A stretch of DNA of 64,000 nucleotides, from the NCBI GenBank assembly GCA_029783825.1, contig JAREIK010005303.1, positions 62,001 to 126,000 on the forward strand. The letters run 5' to 3'. This document shows, in pieces, positions 1 to 14,734 of this stretch (positions within the stretch are counted from its first letter, which is position 1; each line of letters opens with the position of its first letter). This stretch comes from Sapria himalayana. Lineage: Eukaryota; Streptophyta; Magnoliopsida; Malpighiales; Rafflesiaceae. Made by a program: the position numbers and the translations under genes. The notes beneath the pieces were generated by a model. That model had not been told where the DNA came from, made no database searches, and saw only the letters and a program-made list of their open reading frames with translations.

Positions 1-2327
1 ATTTTACCTACAATAATATCTCAGGAACAAACGGGCTTTGTTAAAAATAGATTAATGATTGAAAATATAAAACTTGCATCAGAAATGATGAAAGAAATAG
101 GAGGTAAATCTAGAGGAAAAAACTTAGTGGTCAAACTAGATCTATCGAAAGCCTTCGATAGAGTGGAATGGGATACCCTTTGCTTTGTGTTAAGAAGATT
201 CGGCTTCTCTGAGCTGACCATAGATTTAATGTATAGATGTATATCAAGCACTTGGGTAAGAGTCCTGGTAAATGGTAAGTTAAGTGAGGAATTTAAACCA
301 AATAAAAGCTTAAGGCAAGGAGATCCGTTATCCCCCCTTCTTTTTGATATCTATATAGAACTATTAATACGAAACTTGAATAAGAAAATATACGAAGGTA
401 AAATAATGCCATTCAGACAACCAAGGAATACACCTAGAATTGGTTGTTTAGCCTACGCAGATGACTTTATAATATTTACTAATGCTAGCATAAAGTCTTT
501 AATGAATCTTATGGAACTTCTTCAAATATTTGAAAAAGAGACAGGCCAAATGATTAATAAAAGTAAATGTCAATTTATGCTTCAAAAAATGCAAAACTAA
601 AATTAAAAGATAAAATAAAAAATATTACAGGTTTTGTGGAAATTAAAGGGGCATTAATGTATCTAGGTTGTCCGATATATGAGGGGAGGTTGAAGGAAGA
701 ATATCTAACTTACCTTCAAGACAAACTAAGAAAGAAAATAGCAGGATGGAAAGAAGAGCTCCTGGGATTTGGGGGGAGGATTACGCTGCTTTCACATGTA
801 TTACAAAGCACATTCACACACATATTATCAGTGATACATCCCCCTAAAAAATTTATAAAAAAACTCGAATCAGAAATGGCTAACTTCTTATGGGGTAAAA
901 AACAAGGCAGAAATAAACTACACTTGAAGGATTGGAAAAGTATTTGTTATCCGAAAGAGGAAGCAGGATTAGGTCTAATGAGCCTCTAGGACTCGGCAGC
1001 TGCCTGGGACTACAAAAGCTGGTGGAGACTTAAAGAAAGCGATAATCTATGGGCTAAATATATGCGGGTAAAATATTTAGATAATAAAAAAAAGACTTCT
1101 AAGAAAGCTTCGAACAGTTGGAAGTCAATGGAAAAACAAAAAGAGATAGTAGACTCACACTCTATATTAAAGAAGAGTGGCTGGAAATGGACGTTAACAC
1201 CACAAGGAAACTTTTCCCTCAAGCCGGCAAAAGATTTGGTCAGAAAGAAAAAACCGGTTCAAACTCTATTTAAATGGGTATGGCAAGAAAATATCCCACA
1301 AAAAATGCGCTCCTTCACATGGAAGGCATTAATGAACGCTATACCGGTAGATAGAAATGTACAAAATAAAGGGATAAACATGGCTTCAAGATGCGAATGC
1401 TGTTCACAAGCGGTTGAAACTGCTGATCATTTGCTTTCTAATGGACCCATTGCAACAGAAATATGGAGAGAGATGGAGGGGGAAAAAAGAATATGTAAAA
1501 TAGACAATGGATTAATAGATAAAGTTAAAAAATGGGAAAAAGTAAACATAAAAAGCCCTGCCAGGAAATGGCTTAATCAGAAACTACCGCATCTAATTAT
1601 TTGGTTAATTTGGAAATCTAGAAATAAATGTAAATTTGAAAATATAAGGATGAATTTAACAGAAATTATAAAAGATATTAGAAAGGAGATATGTAATATA
1701 TCAATAATAAAACCGATAGTAATACAGGAATTGAAACAAGAAAAGAAGCTTGAGAAAGAATGGGATCTCACATACAAAGTGTTAAAACAGCAATGGGCTA
1801 AATGTATACAGTGGAATGCTCCGCCGGTTGGAAAACTCTCACTTAATACGGATGGGAGCTTTAGCAGGGACACTGGAATAGCAGGAGGAGGTGGGGTAAT
1901 AAGAGATCATACAGGGACAGTACAGAGAGCATTCACCAGATCTAGTAGGGCATCCTCGGCTTTAGAATCAGAAATTAGAGCATTAAAATCAGGATTAGAG
2001 ATATGTAAGCAGCTAAACTTTAAAAACATTGAAGTTCAGGTAGACTCAAAATTACTAGTTGATATAGTAATCAATAAGAAAATATTATGGAGGTATGAAG
2101 AGGATCTAGAAGTTATTCTTAGTCTTTTGGACGAACTGAAGGCCTCAATAATACATATATATAGAGAAGCTAATAATCTAGCGGACAGTCTATCTAAAAT
2201 AGGCACCACCAGAGGAGATAAAGATTACAATGAGAAATCCATGCCAAATAAACTAAAGGGAATAGTATGTATAGATAAAATGGGTTTTCCTTATATTAGA
2301 ACAAATAAACATACCACGAAGATATGA
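1..2327 (+). pseudogene. LINE ORF2 relic: reverse transcriptase, zf-RVT and RNase H
   Basis: This encodes the enzyme that would copy LINE RNA into DNA at the target nick. Seen in the sequence: an RT palm with KLDLSKAFDRVEW near 132-170, a GDPLSPLLF block near 319-345 and the catalytic YADDF near 454-468. A zf-RVT segment near 1260-1480 has WxQE-IPQKM and clustered Cys/His (CECC, then ADHL). A C-terminal RNase H near 1840-2200 has TDGS, an ALESEIRAL glutamate, VDSKLL and ADSL, which supply the expected acidic residues. The frame is broken twice. A one-base slip near 565-580 moves the reading from frame 1 to frame 3. A TAG at 987-989 is followed in the same frame by good LINE sequence (the segment between 990 and 1062 reads through). 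The last stop is TGA at 2325. It is non-functional as it stands. Confidence 0.9.
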
Positions 2328-3297
2328 CATAATCTCATCTGTTTGCTGGATTGTGCGGGATTTCATCATTGCAGAGAATTTCTGTCTCACAATTAAATGG
2401 AATGGAAAAATGGAGATTGAGCCAAAATGGATATAAATATAGGAGATTCCATTGTAGGTTGTCAAAATGTCTGCAAACTTAAAATATGATGGATACTTGC
2501 AGAATGTTGATTTTCTGCATACTTAAAATATCATAATTTTGGCAGAATGGTGGATAGCTAAATGGTGGATAGCTAAACGGACAATATGTATTCTGTCTTT
2601 TCCTTGCAGAATGTTAAAGGAGAGAATTCGCTAATTCTGTGGAGCTTGCCTTATGTTGTATAAGTTTAATCAAGAATAAGGGTAGTAGGGTGTTAAATTC
2701 TGGTAGGCAAGGTCTTTGTTTTCTTGTTTTCTCTTTGGTTTTGTTATAGGTTCGACAGTGAATACACGAGGAAGGTAGACGGCTGGAATCATGGGAAGAT
2801 TAGAGCTAAATGCATGGGGAAAAGGATGGATAGAGGTATGTCCACAAGGGCAGCACTAAGCTGCTGCTAAAGAGTCTCCAGTGAGGATGCTGCTGCTGTC
2901 TAAAACTTGTGAAAGAGCCTCCAGGGATGCTGATAAAACTGCTTCCATAAATATGCAGTGACAATATCAAATCTGTTGTTGTCTATTGCGGCCAAATTCT
3001 GCCAAAGCACATGTAGAGAGCTCCCTGTTGCTGCCATGAGATCTCCTGCTGTTGAGACGAATATGCCCGCTGGTGTGGAAAGACTTCCTGCTGTTCACGG
3101 TTATATAATACGAAAGAATCATACAGAGAGCGGTTACTGCTTCAACTAATCCTAAGAAAATGATAACTTCTCTGAATTATTGACTAGGGTATTGCTTTGT
3201 AAATAGTATGTCTTTTAAGTTTTCTGAAGCTGTAAAGGTTTTCCTCCGCCTACAAGTGAGGGATATGTTTTCTTTAATAAATGATAAAAGCTTTCTT
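2328..3297 (+). other. LINE 3' non-coding region
   Basis: No coding potential is recognised here. The stretch is less AT-rich than the rest of the window and contains short CTG/GCTGCTG runs near 2850-2900 and a doubled 16-bp motif (TGGTGGATAGCTAAA) near 2550-2578. It leads into the poly(A) signal and A-run, so I read it as the 3' UTR of the LINE. A small 63-codon open frame at 2958-3149 has no recognisable motif. Confidence 0.6.
3276..3281 (+). promoter_or_regulatory. AATAAA polyadenylation signal of the LINE
   Basis: A canonical AATAAA lies about 20 bases upstream of the A-run at 3300-3307, which is the expected spacing for a LINE transcript 3' end. Confidence 0.55.
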
Positions 3298-5915
3298 TTA
3301 AAAAAAATAGACACATAGATAGACAAATATATAGATAGTCAAAATGATATACAAAAAAGAAAGATTGGTAGATAGATAGATAGATAGATAGATAAATTTA
3401 TAGATAGATAGATAGATAGAAAGAAAGACTGACATATATAGAGATAGACTAATAGTTAGATAGATAGATTTATGGGTAGGCAAACACAAAGATAGAAAGA
3501 TATATATAGATACACAAATAGATAGATAGATTGATCGATTGATTGATAGACAGTTGAAAAGCCAGATTGAGAGATATATTGATAGATTGATAGAAAAATT
3601 GATAACCAAATTGATAATTAGATATATAGATAGATTGACATAAAGATAGATAAATTAATAGATAGATATATAGATAGACAGGCAAATAGATTGACTGATA
3701 GATAGATAAATAAATAGATACATAGATTAATATATAGATAGATAGACAGATTCAAAGACAGATAGATAATCATAGAAATAGATAGTTTGAGATAAAAATT
3801 AAGATAGATAGAAAGATAGTTCGATAGATAGAAATATTGGTAGAAAAATAGATGAGCAGATAGATAGATATAAAGTTAGACAAATTATAGATATTTAGAT
3901 AAATAATAAATATATAGATAGACCGACAAATAGATAGATAGATAGATAGATAGAAATGAATTATATAGATAGAAATATAGATAGATATATAGTTAGACAT
4001 ATAGATAGATATATAATTAAATAAATATATAAACTGATTAAAGATATATAACTAGATTGACAGATTGATAAATAATTATTTAGATAGATAGATAGACAAA
4101 TAGATAGAGAGATAGATAGATAGAATAATCATTTAGATAGATTGATAAATTGATAAATAGATTGATCTAAAGATTTATAGACAGATTGATAGACAAATTG
4201 ATATATAATTTGATAGAAACATGGATTGATAGATAGAAAGAAAATAGATAGATAGATAATTATACAGATATATAGATAGATAGATAGATAGTAAGATTAT
4301 TAAAAAAACAAATAGAATGAATATTTGGCAGACATATTGACAAATATTGATAGAAAAATTTACATATAGATAGATAGTTAGAAGACTAATAGATACATAG
4401 ATATTTCAAAAATACAAATAGATAGATAAATAGATAGATAAAATGAAATATAGATAGACAAGTAATAAAGATATATTGATTGATTGATTGATTGACAGAA
4501 AAATAGATAGAATGTTAGATAGATAGACAGATTGACAGACATATAGATAGATAGATAGATAGATAGACACATAGACAGACAAATAGACACATAGATAGAA
4601 AGATAGATATATAGATAGATAGACAAATTGATTGATCTATAGATATATAAACATATAGATTTATAGATAGATAGATAGACAGATAGATAGAAATATCTAT
4701 AAAGAGATAGATAGGTAGATATATAGAAAGACTAAAAAATATATTGACACATATATAAATAGATAGGTATACAGACAAATAGAAAGTAAGATAGATATAT
4801 AGATAGATAGTTAGAAAAATATATATACAGATATATAGATAGATAGATAGATTAATTGATTGATAGAGAGATAGATAGATCGACAGAAAGATACATAGAT
4901 GGATATATAGATTGATAGATAGATTTATAAATAGATTGATAGATAGATTGAGAAATAGAATGATAGATATATAAAGAGATTGATCGATAGGTAAATAGAA
5001 AGATTGATAGACATATAGATGGACATATAGATAGATAGATAGACAAATATATAGATAGACAGATAGATAGATAGATAGATAACCATAATGATATACAAAT
5101 AGATAGATAAATATTTAGATAAATAAATATACAAATATATATACAAATAAAATTATAGATAGATAGATCGGAAAAACCATAGACAAATAGATTAACAGAT
5201 AGATAGAAAAATATATAGAGAGATAGATATATTGATTGAAAGACAAATAGATAGACATATAGATAAACAGATAGATTGATAGATTGATTGAAATATAGAT
5301 AAACATATATAGATAGATAGATAACCATATAGATTGATAGGTAGATAGACAAATAGGTAAATCGATAGATTGATAAATAGAAATATAGTTAGATAGAAAG
5401 ATAGACATATAAATATACAAATAGATAGACATATAGATATATTGATAGTTAGACAATTCGATTAACAAATTAAAACATAAATACATAGATAGATAAAAAA
5501 ATAGATTTGTAAATAGATCGATAGATAGATAGATATATAGATAAATAGATAGATAGATTGTAAATTTATAGAAAGATTATTACACAAATTTATAGAGTGA
5601 TAGTTAGATTGATTATTTGATAGATATAAAGATATAAAGATAGAAAGATAAAAAGATAGATAGATAGATTGATTGATACATATACAAAAAATTAGACATA
5701 TACATAGACATATGGATATATTTATAGATAGACAGATAGATCAAAAAATTGATATACAGATAGATATATAGAAAGATATATGGATAGAGAAATATATATA
5801 TATATATATAGGAAAATACATAAATAGATAGATAAACAGATAAATAGACATAGATAGATTGACTGATATATATATATATATAGAAAGATTGATAGTCAGA
5901 TTAATAGACAGATTT

Positions 5916-5946
<31 letters not shown>

Positions 5947-7764
5947 TATTGATTGATAGATAGATAGTTAGATAAATAAATAGATAGATAGACAAATTAA
6001 TAGATAGATTGATATATAGATTGATAGAGAGACAAATTATTTGATAGATTGATAGATTGATAAATAGATTAAATGAAATATTGATAGATATATCGATAGT
6101 TAGACAAATCAATAGATAGATAGAAAGTCAAATACAAAGATTGATAAATAAATAGATTATTAAATAGATTTTTATAGATAGAGAGATAGATAAATAAATA
6201 AATAGATAATAGGCAGATTGATAGAAAGATTTATAAACATTTTTATAGACAGATTTATATATAGATTTATTGACTGATAGTTAGATTTATTTATTGATTG
6301 AGAGAGATAAAAAAATAGAAAGATATAAAAATAGATAGACAGATATATTTGATTGATTGATAGACTTATGCATTGTCAAAAAAATATATAGATACAAGGA
6401 CATATAGATATATTGATAGATAGATAGAAAAATGAATAGATAGATAGATAGGTAGATAGATAGATATAGAGATAGATAGATAGACAGACAGATAGATATA
6501 TAGATAGATAGATAGACAGTTATATGCATAGATAGATAGACAGATTGATAGATATCTAGATATATTAATAAATAAACACATAGATAAATAGATATATTAA
6601 TAGATAAATAGCAAGATAGATAGTAAGATAGATAGACAAACAGACAGATAGATAGATAAAAAATTAAATAAAGATATAGATAAACATATAGACTAAGAGA
6701 TAGATAGATAGATAGATAGATAAACAAATTAATAGATAAAATGATAGAAAGATTGATAGATTGATTGATATATAGATTTATAGATAGATTGTTATATAGA
6801 TTGATAGATACATTGATAAACTAATTGATTAAAAAATTGATAGACAAATTTATAGACAGATAGATAGATCGATTGATAGGCTAAAAGAAAGAAAAATTAA
6901 TACATAGATAGATAGATAGCTTGTCATATTATTAGATAGGTAAATTAAAATATTATTAAACATATAGATTAAAAAATAGATTTATAGATAGATTGATAGA
7001 CATATAGATAGAAAAATAGTTAGATACATAAATTGATAGATAGACAAATAGATATGCAGATAGAAATATAGATAAATTGCCATATAAATAGAGAGATAGA
7101 TAAAATGATAATTAGATAGATAGACTAATAAAATATTCAGATAGATATATAGCAAGATAGATGCTAAATAGTTAGATAGACACATGGATAGACTTATAGA
7201 TTAATAAATAGATAGATAGTTAATTAGTTAGATAGAAAAAAATATAGCAAGATAGAATAATAGATAGTTAGATAGTTAGATAAAGAATTATATAAACAAA
7301 TATAAACATAGATAGATAGACAAATATATACATAGATAGATAAACAAAAAAAAAGATAGAAAGACAGACAGACAGATAGATAGAGAAATAAATTGATAGA
7401 AAAATAAATAGGCTAAAGATAGAGAGATTGATAGATAGATAGATAGACAAATAGATAGTAAAATAGATAGATAGGCAGATAGATAGACAAAACTATAGAT
7501 AGAGAGATAGAATGATTGGTTGGTAGATTAATTATTATATAGATAGATAGACAGATAGATAGACATATAGATAGATAGATTTATTTATTTATTGATATAT
7601 TTATACACAGATTGATAGACCTATAAATATTAAAATTTATAGACAAATAGATATTTAAAAAAATAGAAAGATAGAAAGAAAAATAGATTGATAGATAGAT
7701 AGATAGAAAAATATATAGACAGATAGATAGACAAATAGATAGATAGGCAAATATATAGACAGAT

Positions 7765-7807
<43 letters not shown>

Positions 7808-7854
7808 CAGACAAATAGATAGAAAGATAGATTGATATATATATATAGACAAAA

Positions 7855-7897
<43 letters not shown>

Positions 7898-8245
7898 AAG
7901 ATATATAGACAAATAGATACACAAATATATAGATACATATATAAATAGTTAGATTAATAGATTAATTGATAAATAGACATATAGATATTTAGATAAATAA
8001 ATAGATAGATTGATTGATTGATAGATAGAATAATTGATAGCCAGACAAATAGATTGATTGATTGATAGATAGACAAGTAGTTAAACAAATATATAGACAA
8101 ATAAATAAACAAATATATAGATATATAGATAGACATGTAGAAACTTAGACAAGTAGATAGAAAGATAGACAAATAGACAAAATATAGATAGATAGATCGA
8201 CAAATAGATAGTCAAACAGATAGATATACACATAGATAGGCAGGC

Positions 8246-9030
8246 AGGCAAGTAGTCAGGCAAGATAGATAGATAGACAGACTAATTTATAGAGAGGTAG
8301 ACATCCATACATACAGATAGATAGATAGATTGAAAGTTTAACTGATTGATCAATAGAAAGTTAGAAAGTAAGATAGATAGATAGATAGTTAGTTAGTTAG
8401 ATAGATAGATATTTATACAAACAGACAGACAGACAGATAGATATATTGATAGATTAATAAATAAATAGATAGACAAATATATAGATAGATAGATAGAGAG
8501 ATCGATCGATAGAGAGATAAATTGATAGAATGAATGATAGATAAATTTTTAGATAGATTGATAGATAGTTTATAGATAGATTTATAGATAGATTGATAAA
8601 TATATTGATAGACAATAGATTATTAGACTGCTAGATAAATAGATAGATAGGTAGATATATAGATGGATAGATTCATTGATAGATTGATCGATAAATATAT
8701 AGATATATAAATAGACATATAGATATACTGATAGATAAATTTATAGATACATAGATACATTGACAGATAGATATACATATAGAAAGATAAAAAGATATAC
8801 ATATATATAGATATAAAGATATAAAGATAGATAAATTTTTAGATAGATAGACAATTAGATAGACATATACATAGATAGATGGATATAGAGATAGATAGAT
8901 AGATAGATAGATAGATAAACAAATAGATATATAGATAGACATATAGACAAAAAGATAATTAGATAAATAGATAGATAAATCGACAGATAGGCAAGTAGTC
9001 AGGCATGCACATAATCTGGCAAGTAGGTGG
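8246..9030 (+). repeat. Non-tetranucleotide islands in array 1
   Basis: The 17-mer AGGCAAGTAGTCAGGCA occurs at 8246-8262 and again at 8989-9005. A weaker CTGGCAAGTAGG follows near 9017-9028, and a related copy (GGGCAAGTAG then CAGGCATG) lies at 13694-13728. These GC-richer words are unlike the surrounding TAGA units and mark larger duplications inside the array. Confidence 0.6.
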
Positions 9031-9966
9031 ATAGATAGACACACAAACAAACAAATAGACACATAGAATCATAGACTAATAGACACACGAAAATAGACTG
9101 GCATATAGACAAATAGACAGATATATAGATATATAGATATACAAATACATAGAAAGACAAACAGACAGATAGATATTTATATAGATAGATAATTTGATAG
9201 AGAGATTGATAGATAGATATATAGACAAATTGAAAGTTAGATAGATAAATATATATAGAGAGAGAGAGAGAGAGAGATAGATATATATATATATATATAG
9301 ACAAATATTTAGACATATAGATAGATAAATAGAAAGATAGATATATAGACAAAAAGATTGATAGATATATAGATAAGTTGATAATAAGAATGGTAGACAA
9401 ATTGATAAATAGGTTAATAGACATATTGATAGACAGATTAATAGGCATATTGATAGATAAATTGATAGACATATTTATAGATAGATAGATACATAGATAT
9501 ATTTAGAGATGGATATGTAGATAAATAGATAACAAAAAAATAGACATATATATATAGATATATAAAAAAATTATTAGAATGATATATAGATAGATAAATA
9601 GATAGATAGGTAGATAGATAGACATATAGATAGACAGATAGACACACAGATCGTTACATAGATAGAAATATAGATAGATAGATAGATAGAAATATAGAGT
9701 TATAAAAAGACATAAAATAGAGAGATAGATATACATATTGATAGATAGATCGATAGAAACATAGATATATATATATATATATATTTATAGATAGACAAAT
9801 AGATAGAAAAATAGATAGATAGAAAGATAGGCAGATAGATAGACGGATAGATAGATAGATAGATAGATAGATAAAAAAATCGATAGAAAGATTAAAATAC
9901 AGATAGATATGTAGATATAAAGATAGATAAATATATTGTTAGATAGTTAGGTAGTTAGATAGACAA

Positions 9967-9998
<32 letters not shown>

Positions 9999-10987
9999 AT
10001 AGATACATAGACAAGTATATAATAGAAAGCTAGACAAGATGATAAACAAAAAGATATATATATATATAGATAGACAGATAGACACATAAACATATATATA
10101 TATATATATATGTATATATGTAAATAGATAGATAAATCAACAAGTAGATAGACAAATAGATAGACAAAATGATAAATAAATAGGGTAGATATATAGATAG
10201 ATAGATAGATAGACATATAGATAGACGGATAAATAACTAGATAGACAAATATATAGTAAAATAGCAAGATGTATATTTTTGATAGATTGATACATATATT
10301 GATAAACAAATAGATAGAGAGAAAGATGGATAGATAGATAGACATATACATTGATAGACGTAATGATAGATAGATAGATAGATAGAGAGAAAGATAGATA
10401 GATATATAACCAGATTAGTAGACTGATATCTGTATATATAGACATATTGATAGACAGATAGATTGAGAAAGATATAATTAAATGGATAGAGAGATAGGTA
10501 GATTTATAGTTAGATAGAAAGACAAGTAGATAGACTTATAGATAAACATATAGATATACAAATAGATAGGCAAAAAGATAGATATACATAATGATTTATA
10601 GATATATAGATAGATAGATAGATAGACATACATATAGATTGATAGATAGACATAAATATAGATGGAAAGATAGATAGATAAATAGATTGATTGGCAAATA
10701 GATATACAAAGGCAAATAGATATACAAATAAATAGATAGATATACAAATAAATAGATAGATAGATAGACATATAGATAGATATATAGATAGATAGATAGA
10801 TAGGCAGATAGATAAGTAGTTAGATAGATATATAAAAAGACAAGTCGATACATTGATAAATAGACAGACAAATAGAGAGACAGACAGAAAATTTGATAGA
10901 ACCACAAATAGTCGGATCGATAGAAAGATATATAGATAGCTAGACAAATAGATAGACAAAAATTTGGATAGACAGAAAGATTAAGCC

Positions 10988-11020
<33 letters not shown>

Positions 11021-12844
11021 CAAATAAATAAAAAGATTAATAGATTTATTGATAGACAGATAGATAGGTAGAAGATAGAAAGATAGATCGATAGATAGAT
11101 TAATAAATAGAAAGCTTGATAGATAGAGTCATAGATAGATAGATAGATAGATATATTGACATATTGATAAAAATATTGATAGATAGTTTTATAGACATTT
11201 TTATAGATAGATAGATTGATTGATTAATGATAGACAAATATGTAGATAGATATATAGATATATAGACTGATTCATAGATAGATAAATAGATCAATAGATT
11301 ATTAGATAGATAGATAGACACATAGACAAACAGACAAGTTTATTGATAGATATATAGATAGAAAAATTTAATAGACAAATAAATAGGTAGATAGAAAGAT
11401 AGATGGATAGACATATATATAGATAAATAGAAAGATAGATAAAGAGATATTCAGATAGATAGATATATGGATACATAGATTATTAAACCAGGTACATAGT
11501 TATTAAATATTTGATTGATAGTTTGATAAATAGATAGACAGAAAAATAGTTGATAGGTAGATACATAGATAGACATATAGATACATAGATAGACATATAG
11601 ACATATAGATACATAGTTATTAAATATGAATCTGTGTTAGAAAGATTGATATACATATAGACAGACAAATAGATAGACATATAGATACATAGGTAGATAT
11701 ATAGATAGATAGACAGTTAGATAGATAGATTGAAAGAAATATTGATTGATAGTTTGATAAATATTTGATAGAAAGATTGATATACAGATTCATAGACAGA
11801 TTGATTGATTGATTGACAGAGATAGATAAATATATAGATAGATTTATAGATATATTAATAGGCCGATAGATTATTAGAATGCTAAATAGATGGATAGATA
11901 GACATATACATAGACAAATATATATATATATATATATAGAAAGTGAGAAAGAAATTTAATAGACAAATAGACAGGTAGATAGAAATAGAGATAGATAGAT
12001 AAATAATTAAATAGATAGGCAAATAGATATATTGATACATAGATAGATAAATAGTTAGATAGATACAAAGAAAGACAAATAGATAGACATACAGATAGAT
12101 AGATAAACATATAAATAAATAAATAGTTTGACATATAGATGAAAAAATTGATATACATATAGATAGATAATTAGATACATAGATAGTTAGATACATAGAT
12201 AGATAGACCGATAAATAAACAAATAGATAGAAAAACAAATAGATAGATTGATTGATAGATAGATTGATAAATATATAGATAGATAGGCAGATAGATATAT
12301 AGATTAATAGTCAAAAAGATTGATAGATAGTTAGACAGATAGATAGACATACGGATAGAAAGATAGATATATAGATATATATAGAGACTGATAGATTATT
12401 TGATAGACAAATAGATAAATCTATATATATATAGATGGATAGAAATTTTGATAGATAAATTGATAGAATGTTTTATTGATTGATTGATAATAGATAGATA
12501 CATATTCAAATTGATAAAAAGATTTATAGATAGACACATAGATATATATATATTTATATATATTTATATATATATATATATATATATAGACAGATATATA
12601 GAAAGATAGAGAGAAAGAGAGATAGATAAACATATAGATATACAGATAGATATATAGATAAAAATATATATAGATAGATATATAAATAGATTGATAGACA
12701 TATAGAGATATAGATAGATAGACAGTTATATTTATTTATTGTTAGACATATAGATAAATAGAACGATAGAAACATAAATAGACATATAGTTAGACAGATA
12801 GATAGATAGATAGACAAAGAGTTAGATTAGATAGATAGATAGGT

Positions 12845-12990
12845 AAATAGATATATATTTAAATAGATTATTAAACTAATATATAAATAGATAGATAAAT
12901 AGACATATATTTAAATAGATTATTACACTAATATATAGATAGATAGATAGACAGATATATAAATAGATTATTAGACTGATATTTAGATAG
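12845..12990 (+). repeat. Three tandem copies of a roughly 55-60 bp subunit in array 1
   Basis: The motif AAATAGATTATTA followed by MACTAATAT or GACTGATAT recurs three times (near 12860, 12915 and 12966), separated by TAGA units. This is local higher-order structure. Confidence 0.6.
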
Positions 12991-13945
12991 ATAGATAGAT
13001 AGATAGAAATATAGATAAATAGATAGAAAGATAGACCGATAGAAAAATAGATTGATCTATAGATATATAGATAAATAGATAGAAAGACATATAAATAGAC
13101 TAAAATATAGATAGATAGATAGATATATATATATATATATAAGGATAAACTAATAGATATGTATATAGATTGATAAATAGATAGATACATAGATATATAG
13201 ATATATAGATATATATATATATATATACATATATAGACAGACAGATAGATGATTAGATAGGCAAATATAAAGATCAATAGATATAAAAATAGATAGACAC
13301 ATGGATAGAAAGTTATATATGCTGTTAGATAGATATAAATAGTAATAGACATATAGAGAGAATGATAGATAGATATGTAGATAGACAGATAGATATAATG
13401 ATAAATAAATAGATAAATAGATATATAAATTGCAGATTGATAGACAAACATATAGACAGATAAATAGATAGATAGATAGATAGAATGATAGATAGATAGA
13501 CGAGTAGATAGGCAGATAGATAGACAGATAGATAGAGAGATAAATAAATAGATAAAGATATATATAAAGAGAAATAGATATATTGAAAGATGGATAGACA
13601 AACTGATAGATAGATATATATAAATAGACAGACAAATATATATACATATAGATAATAAAACAGATAAATAAAAAGTTAAATAAATAGACAGACGGGCAAG
13701 TAGTTTGCCAGGAAGACAATCAGGCATGTAGGTATACAGATAGATAGATAAACAAACAAATAGTCACATAGAATGATAGACAAATATAGAAATAGGTAAA
13801 CAAACAAATAGATAGACAGGCAAATAGATTTATAGACATATTCATAGAAAGATTGATTGATTGATTGATTGACAAAATGATAGACAGATAGATAGTCAGA
13901 AAGATTGATAGATAGATAGATTAATAGAGAGATAGATAGACATAC

Positions 13946-13980
<35 letters not shown>

Positions 13981-14194
13981 AAAATAAAGAAATAGATATG
14001 CAGATAAATAGACACATAGATAGTAAGATAGACATATAGATAAAAAGTCAGACAAACAAATAGTTAGATAGATACATAGATAGATAAACATATAGATATA
14101 CAAATAGATAGATTGAATGACACCCAAACAAATATACTGATATATATATAGATGGACAGATAGATAGTCAAACAAAAAGTAAGGTAGATATATA

Positions 14195-14734
14195 GGCACC
14201 GCTACCATCACTTCAGTTGTTGCCAACACTGCCACTAATTCCACTACTGAATATAGGCTTTTACATACCTATAATAGGCTAAAACTCTACCCAAAAAATT
14301 TGGAGACACGCAAAGATATTCTTAGATATATAAAGACAATTATTATAGACATAAACAAACACAGATTAAAGTTGATTTTAATACAGCTTCAACAAAAATC
14401 TAAAAGATGTCTAGTAATTATTTTTAGAGAGAAAGAGAGTGCAAAAATAAAATGTTTTTGGAATAATAAAGATAAAATAAGCTAGCCCTCCTTTTGATAA
14501 AACTGAAATCGGAAAATATGGGACCCATTCATTGCAAGGACCATGTCAATGTCTAAATACTTTGAATCAGTATTTTTTCGTGCGTCTCACATAATGTGTC
14601 TTGCAAAGATTCATAATTAGGTTAATCAAAAAATAAAAGAACAAAACCAGAATAAAAAATTTGAAACCGACAAAAAAATATCATAATTATTTGCTACACA
14701 TAGACAAAAATAAATAACAATTTAGAAATAATTC
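14195..14734 (-). other. CACTA-A 3' non-coding segment matching CACTA-B
   Basis: The reverse complement of this stretch aligns with 59265-59660. Shared landmarks include a GAATCTTTG block, GTGAGAC, CATGGTCCTT, a GACATCTTTTAG block and GGGTAGAGTxTTAGC followed by ATAGGTATGTAAAAG. The small open frame at 14300-14485 is not supported as a gene. Array 1 begins abruptly at its outer edge. Confidence 0.7.

Larger units (their letters stand above)
1..3307 (+). mobile_element. L1-type LINE (non-LTR retrotransposon), 3' portion
   Basis: The open frame runs in from the first base, so the element extends beyond the left edge. From left to right it shows a reverse transcriptase, a zinc-binding zf-RVT region, an RNase H domain, about 970 bp of 3' non-coding sequence, an AATAAA at 3276-3281 and a short A-run at 3300-3307. 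This domain order is typical of plant L1-clade LINEs. The A-run passes directly into the TAGA array, so the 3' boundary and the array boundary coincide. Target-site duplications cannot be tested because the 5' end is outside the window. Confidence 0.9.
3308..14194 (+). repeat. Giant degenerate TAGA tetranucleotide array 1
   Basis: About 10.9 kb is built almost wholly of TAGA/GATA units with interspersed TAGACA, TAGATT, ATATAGAT and AAAT variants. The plus strand carries TAGA, so the minus strand carries TCTA. Short pure (AT)n tracts occur inside, for example near 7856-7892, 10093-10113 and 12560-12590. The many long minus-strand open frames (up to 283 codons at 12876-13727) simply read Ser-Ile-Tyr-Leu repeatedly, because TCTA repeats lack stops in every frame. 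They are not genes. Diverse point variants suggest an old array. Local duplications are listed separately. Confidence 0.95.

Noticed and set aside
12876..13727. 283-codon minus-strand open frame, longest within the first array, and similar long frames in all arrays
   Set aside because: The translation is only Ser-Ile-Tyr-Leu repeats with point variants. TCTA repeats lack stops in every frame, so length is not evidence of a gene.
3308..14194. CRISPR-like or gene-regulatory interpretation of the regular repeats
   Set aside because: The unit is a four-base microsatellite with no spacer/repeat alternation, and the surroundings are eukaryotic.
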